NCBI RefSeq assembly: GCF_900302445.1
Contig: NZ_ONZF01000012.1
Coordinates: 1 to 64,000 of the forward strand
Source of the DNA: Palleronia abyssalis
Lineage (GTDB): Bacteria; Pseudomonadota; Alphaproteobacteria; Rhodobacterales; Rhodobacteraceae
Length of the DNA: 64,000 bases
Reading direction: 5' to 3'
A model generated the notes under the pieces. It was given only the letters and a program-made list of their open reading frames with translations, searched no databases and was not told where the DNA came from. The position numbers were made by a program, and so were the translations under genes. Below, one piece after another: positions 63,496-64,000 of the stretch (positions within the stretch are counted from its first letter, which is position 1; each line of letters starts with the position of its first letter).

Positions 63496-64000
63496 TCAGA
63501 TCGGGCGCGCGGTAATCTCATAGGAGAAGTCGGCGGGTTTAAGCGGGTCCAGCCGTCGATCACCGATCCGGGCCTCGGGGTACATCAGGAACGGCAGGGG
63601 CCCCGCATCGTCGCTGGGAAGGCGGATGTCGTGCCCGTCATTATATGCGATCCAGTTCCCTTCCCACGCGCCCAGAAGCGCTTCGCGTGCATCCACTACT
63701 TTGGGGTGCGAGAGCGGAAGGTCCCCCTGATCTTCTTGCAGCATGACCTTGCGGACGTCGGCTGGATCGGCGGGCACCCAGCCGAAATCGGACAGAAAGA
63801 CCTCGGCCCGGCAATGCTGTGCCTTGGTCACGTCATCGGAACCGGCGCCGAGGCTGGTATACCCGAAGGCTGACGGGGCGACGCGCAAGCCGTACAGATC
63901 CCGGGCGGGCAATCCGGCGGCGCGGGCCAGACCGACGAACAGCGCGTTCAGGTCAGCGCATTTTCCCGTCAGGTCGCCCATGGCAAGCATGGACCCGATA
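63496..64000 (-). CDS. Transglutaminase-like protein, N-terminally cut by window edge
   Basis: The visible 168 codons show a transglutaminase-like domain: the catalytic Cys in DLTGKCADLNALFVGLARAA, GLPARDLYGLRVAP, the His in AQHCRAEVFLSD and the Asp in GWVPADPADVRKVML. The order Cys-His-Asp matches the microbial cysteine-protease/transglutaminase superfamily. The N-terminus lies beyond 64000. Function unknown; some relatives are periplasmic. Confidence 0.8.
   Translation of the reverse strand, partial: IGSMLAMGDLTGKCADLNALFVGLARAAGLPARDLYGLRVAPSAFGYTSLGAGSDDVTKAQHCRAEVFLSDFGWVPADPADVRKVMLQEDQGDLPLSHPKVVDAREALLGAWEGNWIAYNDGHDIRLPSDDAGPLPFLMYPEARIGDRRLDPLKPADFSYEITARPI

Overview
The window is a GC-rich chromosomal segment that looks like a marine alphaproteobacterium of the Rhodobacteraceae (Roseobacter/Rhodobacter group). 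The evidence is family resemblance read by eye: a TRAP transporter of the FcbT/TakP type, a DUF1150-Hsp20 pair, an OlsB-like acyltransferase, propionyl-CoA synthetase, DUF2161, a CIRCE-controlled groESL, and tightly packed operons full of ATGA/GTGA overlaps. No rRNA, tRNA or CRISPR array was recognised.

Layout. 1-2733 is an insertion-sequence graveyard: broken pieces of IS3 orfA, IS110, IS21 istB and istA, IS3 orfB and an IS1182-like transposase. Two of them are interrupted by the same 44-bp palindromic element. 2734-3702 is nearly empty. 3703-11516 (minus) is an eight-gene complex-I-like operon, nuoA - [NuoB/NuoD-like fusion] - H - J - K - L - M - N. It contains the whole membrane arm but none of the redox subunits. 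11934-14877 is a TRAP transporter. 14951-22101 holds prs, small-molecule enzymes, ribF, a MaoC hydratase, a HAD phosphatase and an ExoD-like protein. 22156-22785 is a broken lysE. 22950-26775 holds Hsp20/DUF1150, purEK, a lipase and a GNAT. 26820-27593 is a lower-GC gap with one orphan gene. 27661-34412 holds groESL, DUF2161, ppaC, a cation diffusion facilitator and prpE. 34503-40013 (minus) is an oligopeptide ABC transporter (oppABCDF). 40225-45667 is a glycan block: UDP-glucuronate epimerase, galE, and a three-gene set resembling the mycobacterial decaprenyl-phospho-arabinose enzymes. 45787-58656 is housekeeping (DUF177, bamE, msrB, olsB, clpS, uup, an acidic outer-membrane protein, cysS, cimA, a squalene/phytoene-synthase-like protein, an MFS transporter, cobK, alkA, an esterase). 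58687-60376 is an intact-ended IS1595-family element with a passenger membrane gene. 60555-64000 holds glgP, a small lipoprotein and a truncated transglutaminase-like gene.

The most unusual item is the nuo-like operon. Every antiporter-like subunit (L, M, N) and J, K, A and H is present, but subunits B, C, D, E, F, G and I are missing as separate genes. The second gene encodes a 303-residue protein in which I see a NuoB-like segment followed by NuoD-like segments, with the iron-sulfur cysteines and the quinone-binding histidine gone. The NuoA copy lacks the conserved loop cysteine, and NuoH is short and lacks the N-terminal quinone-chamber region. This looks like a complex-I membrane arm capped by a cofactor-free relic of the quinone module, perhaps an ion- or proton-translocating machine with an unknown driver. 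The other items worth a second look are the palindromic element in two dead transposases, the DprE1/DprE2/HAD-UbiA set, the IS1595 passenger gene, and a strict 11-bp-period repeat between cimA and the next gene.
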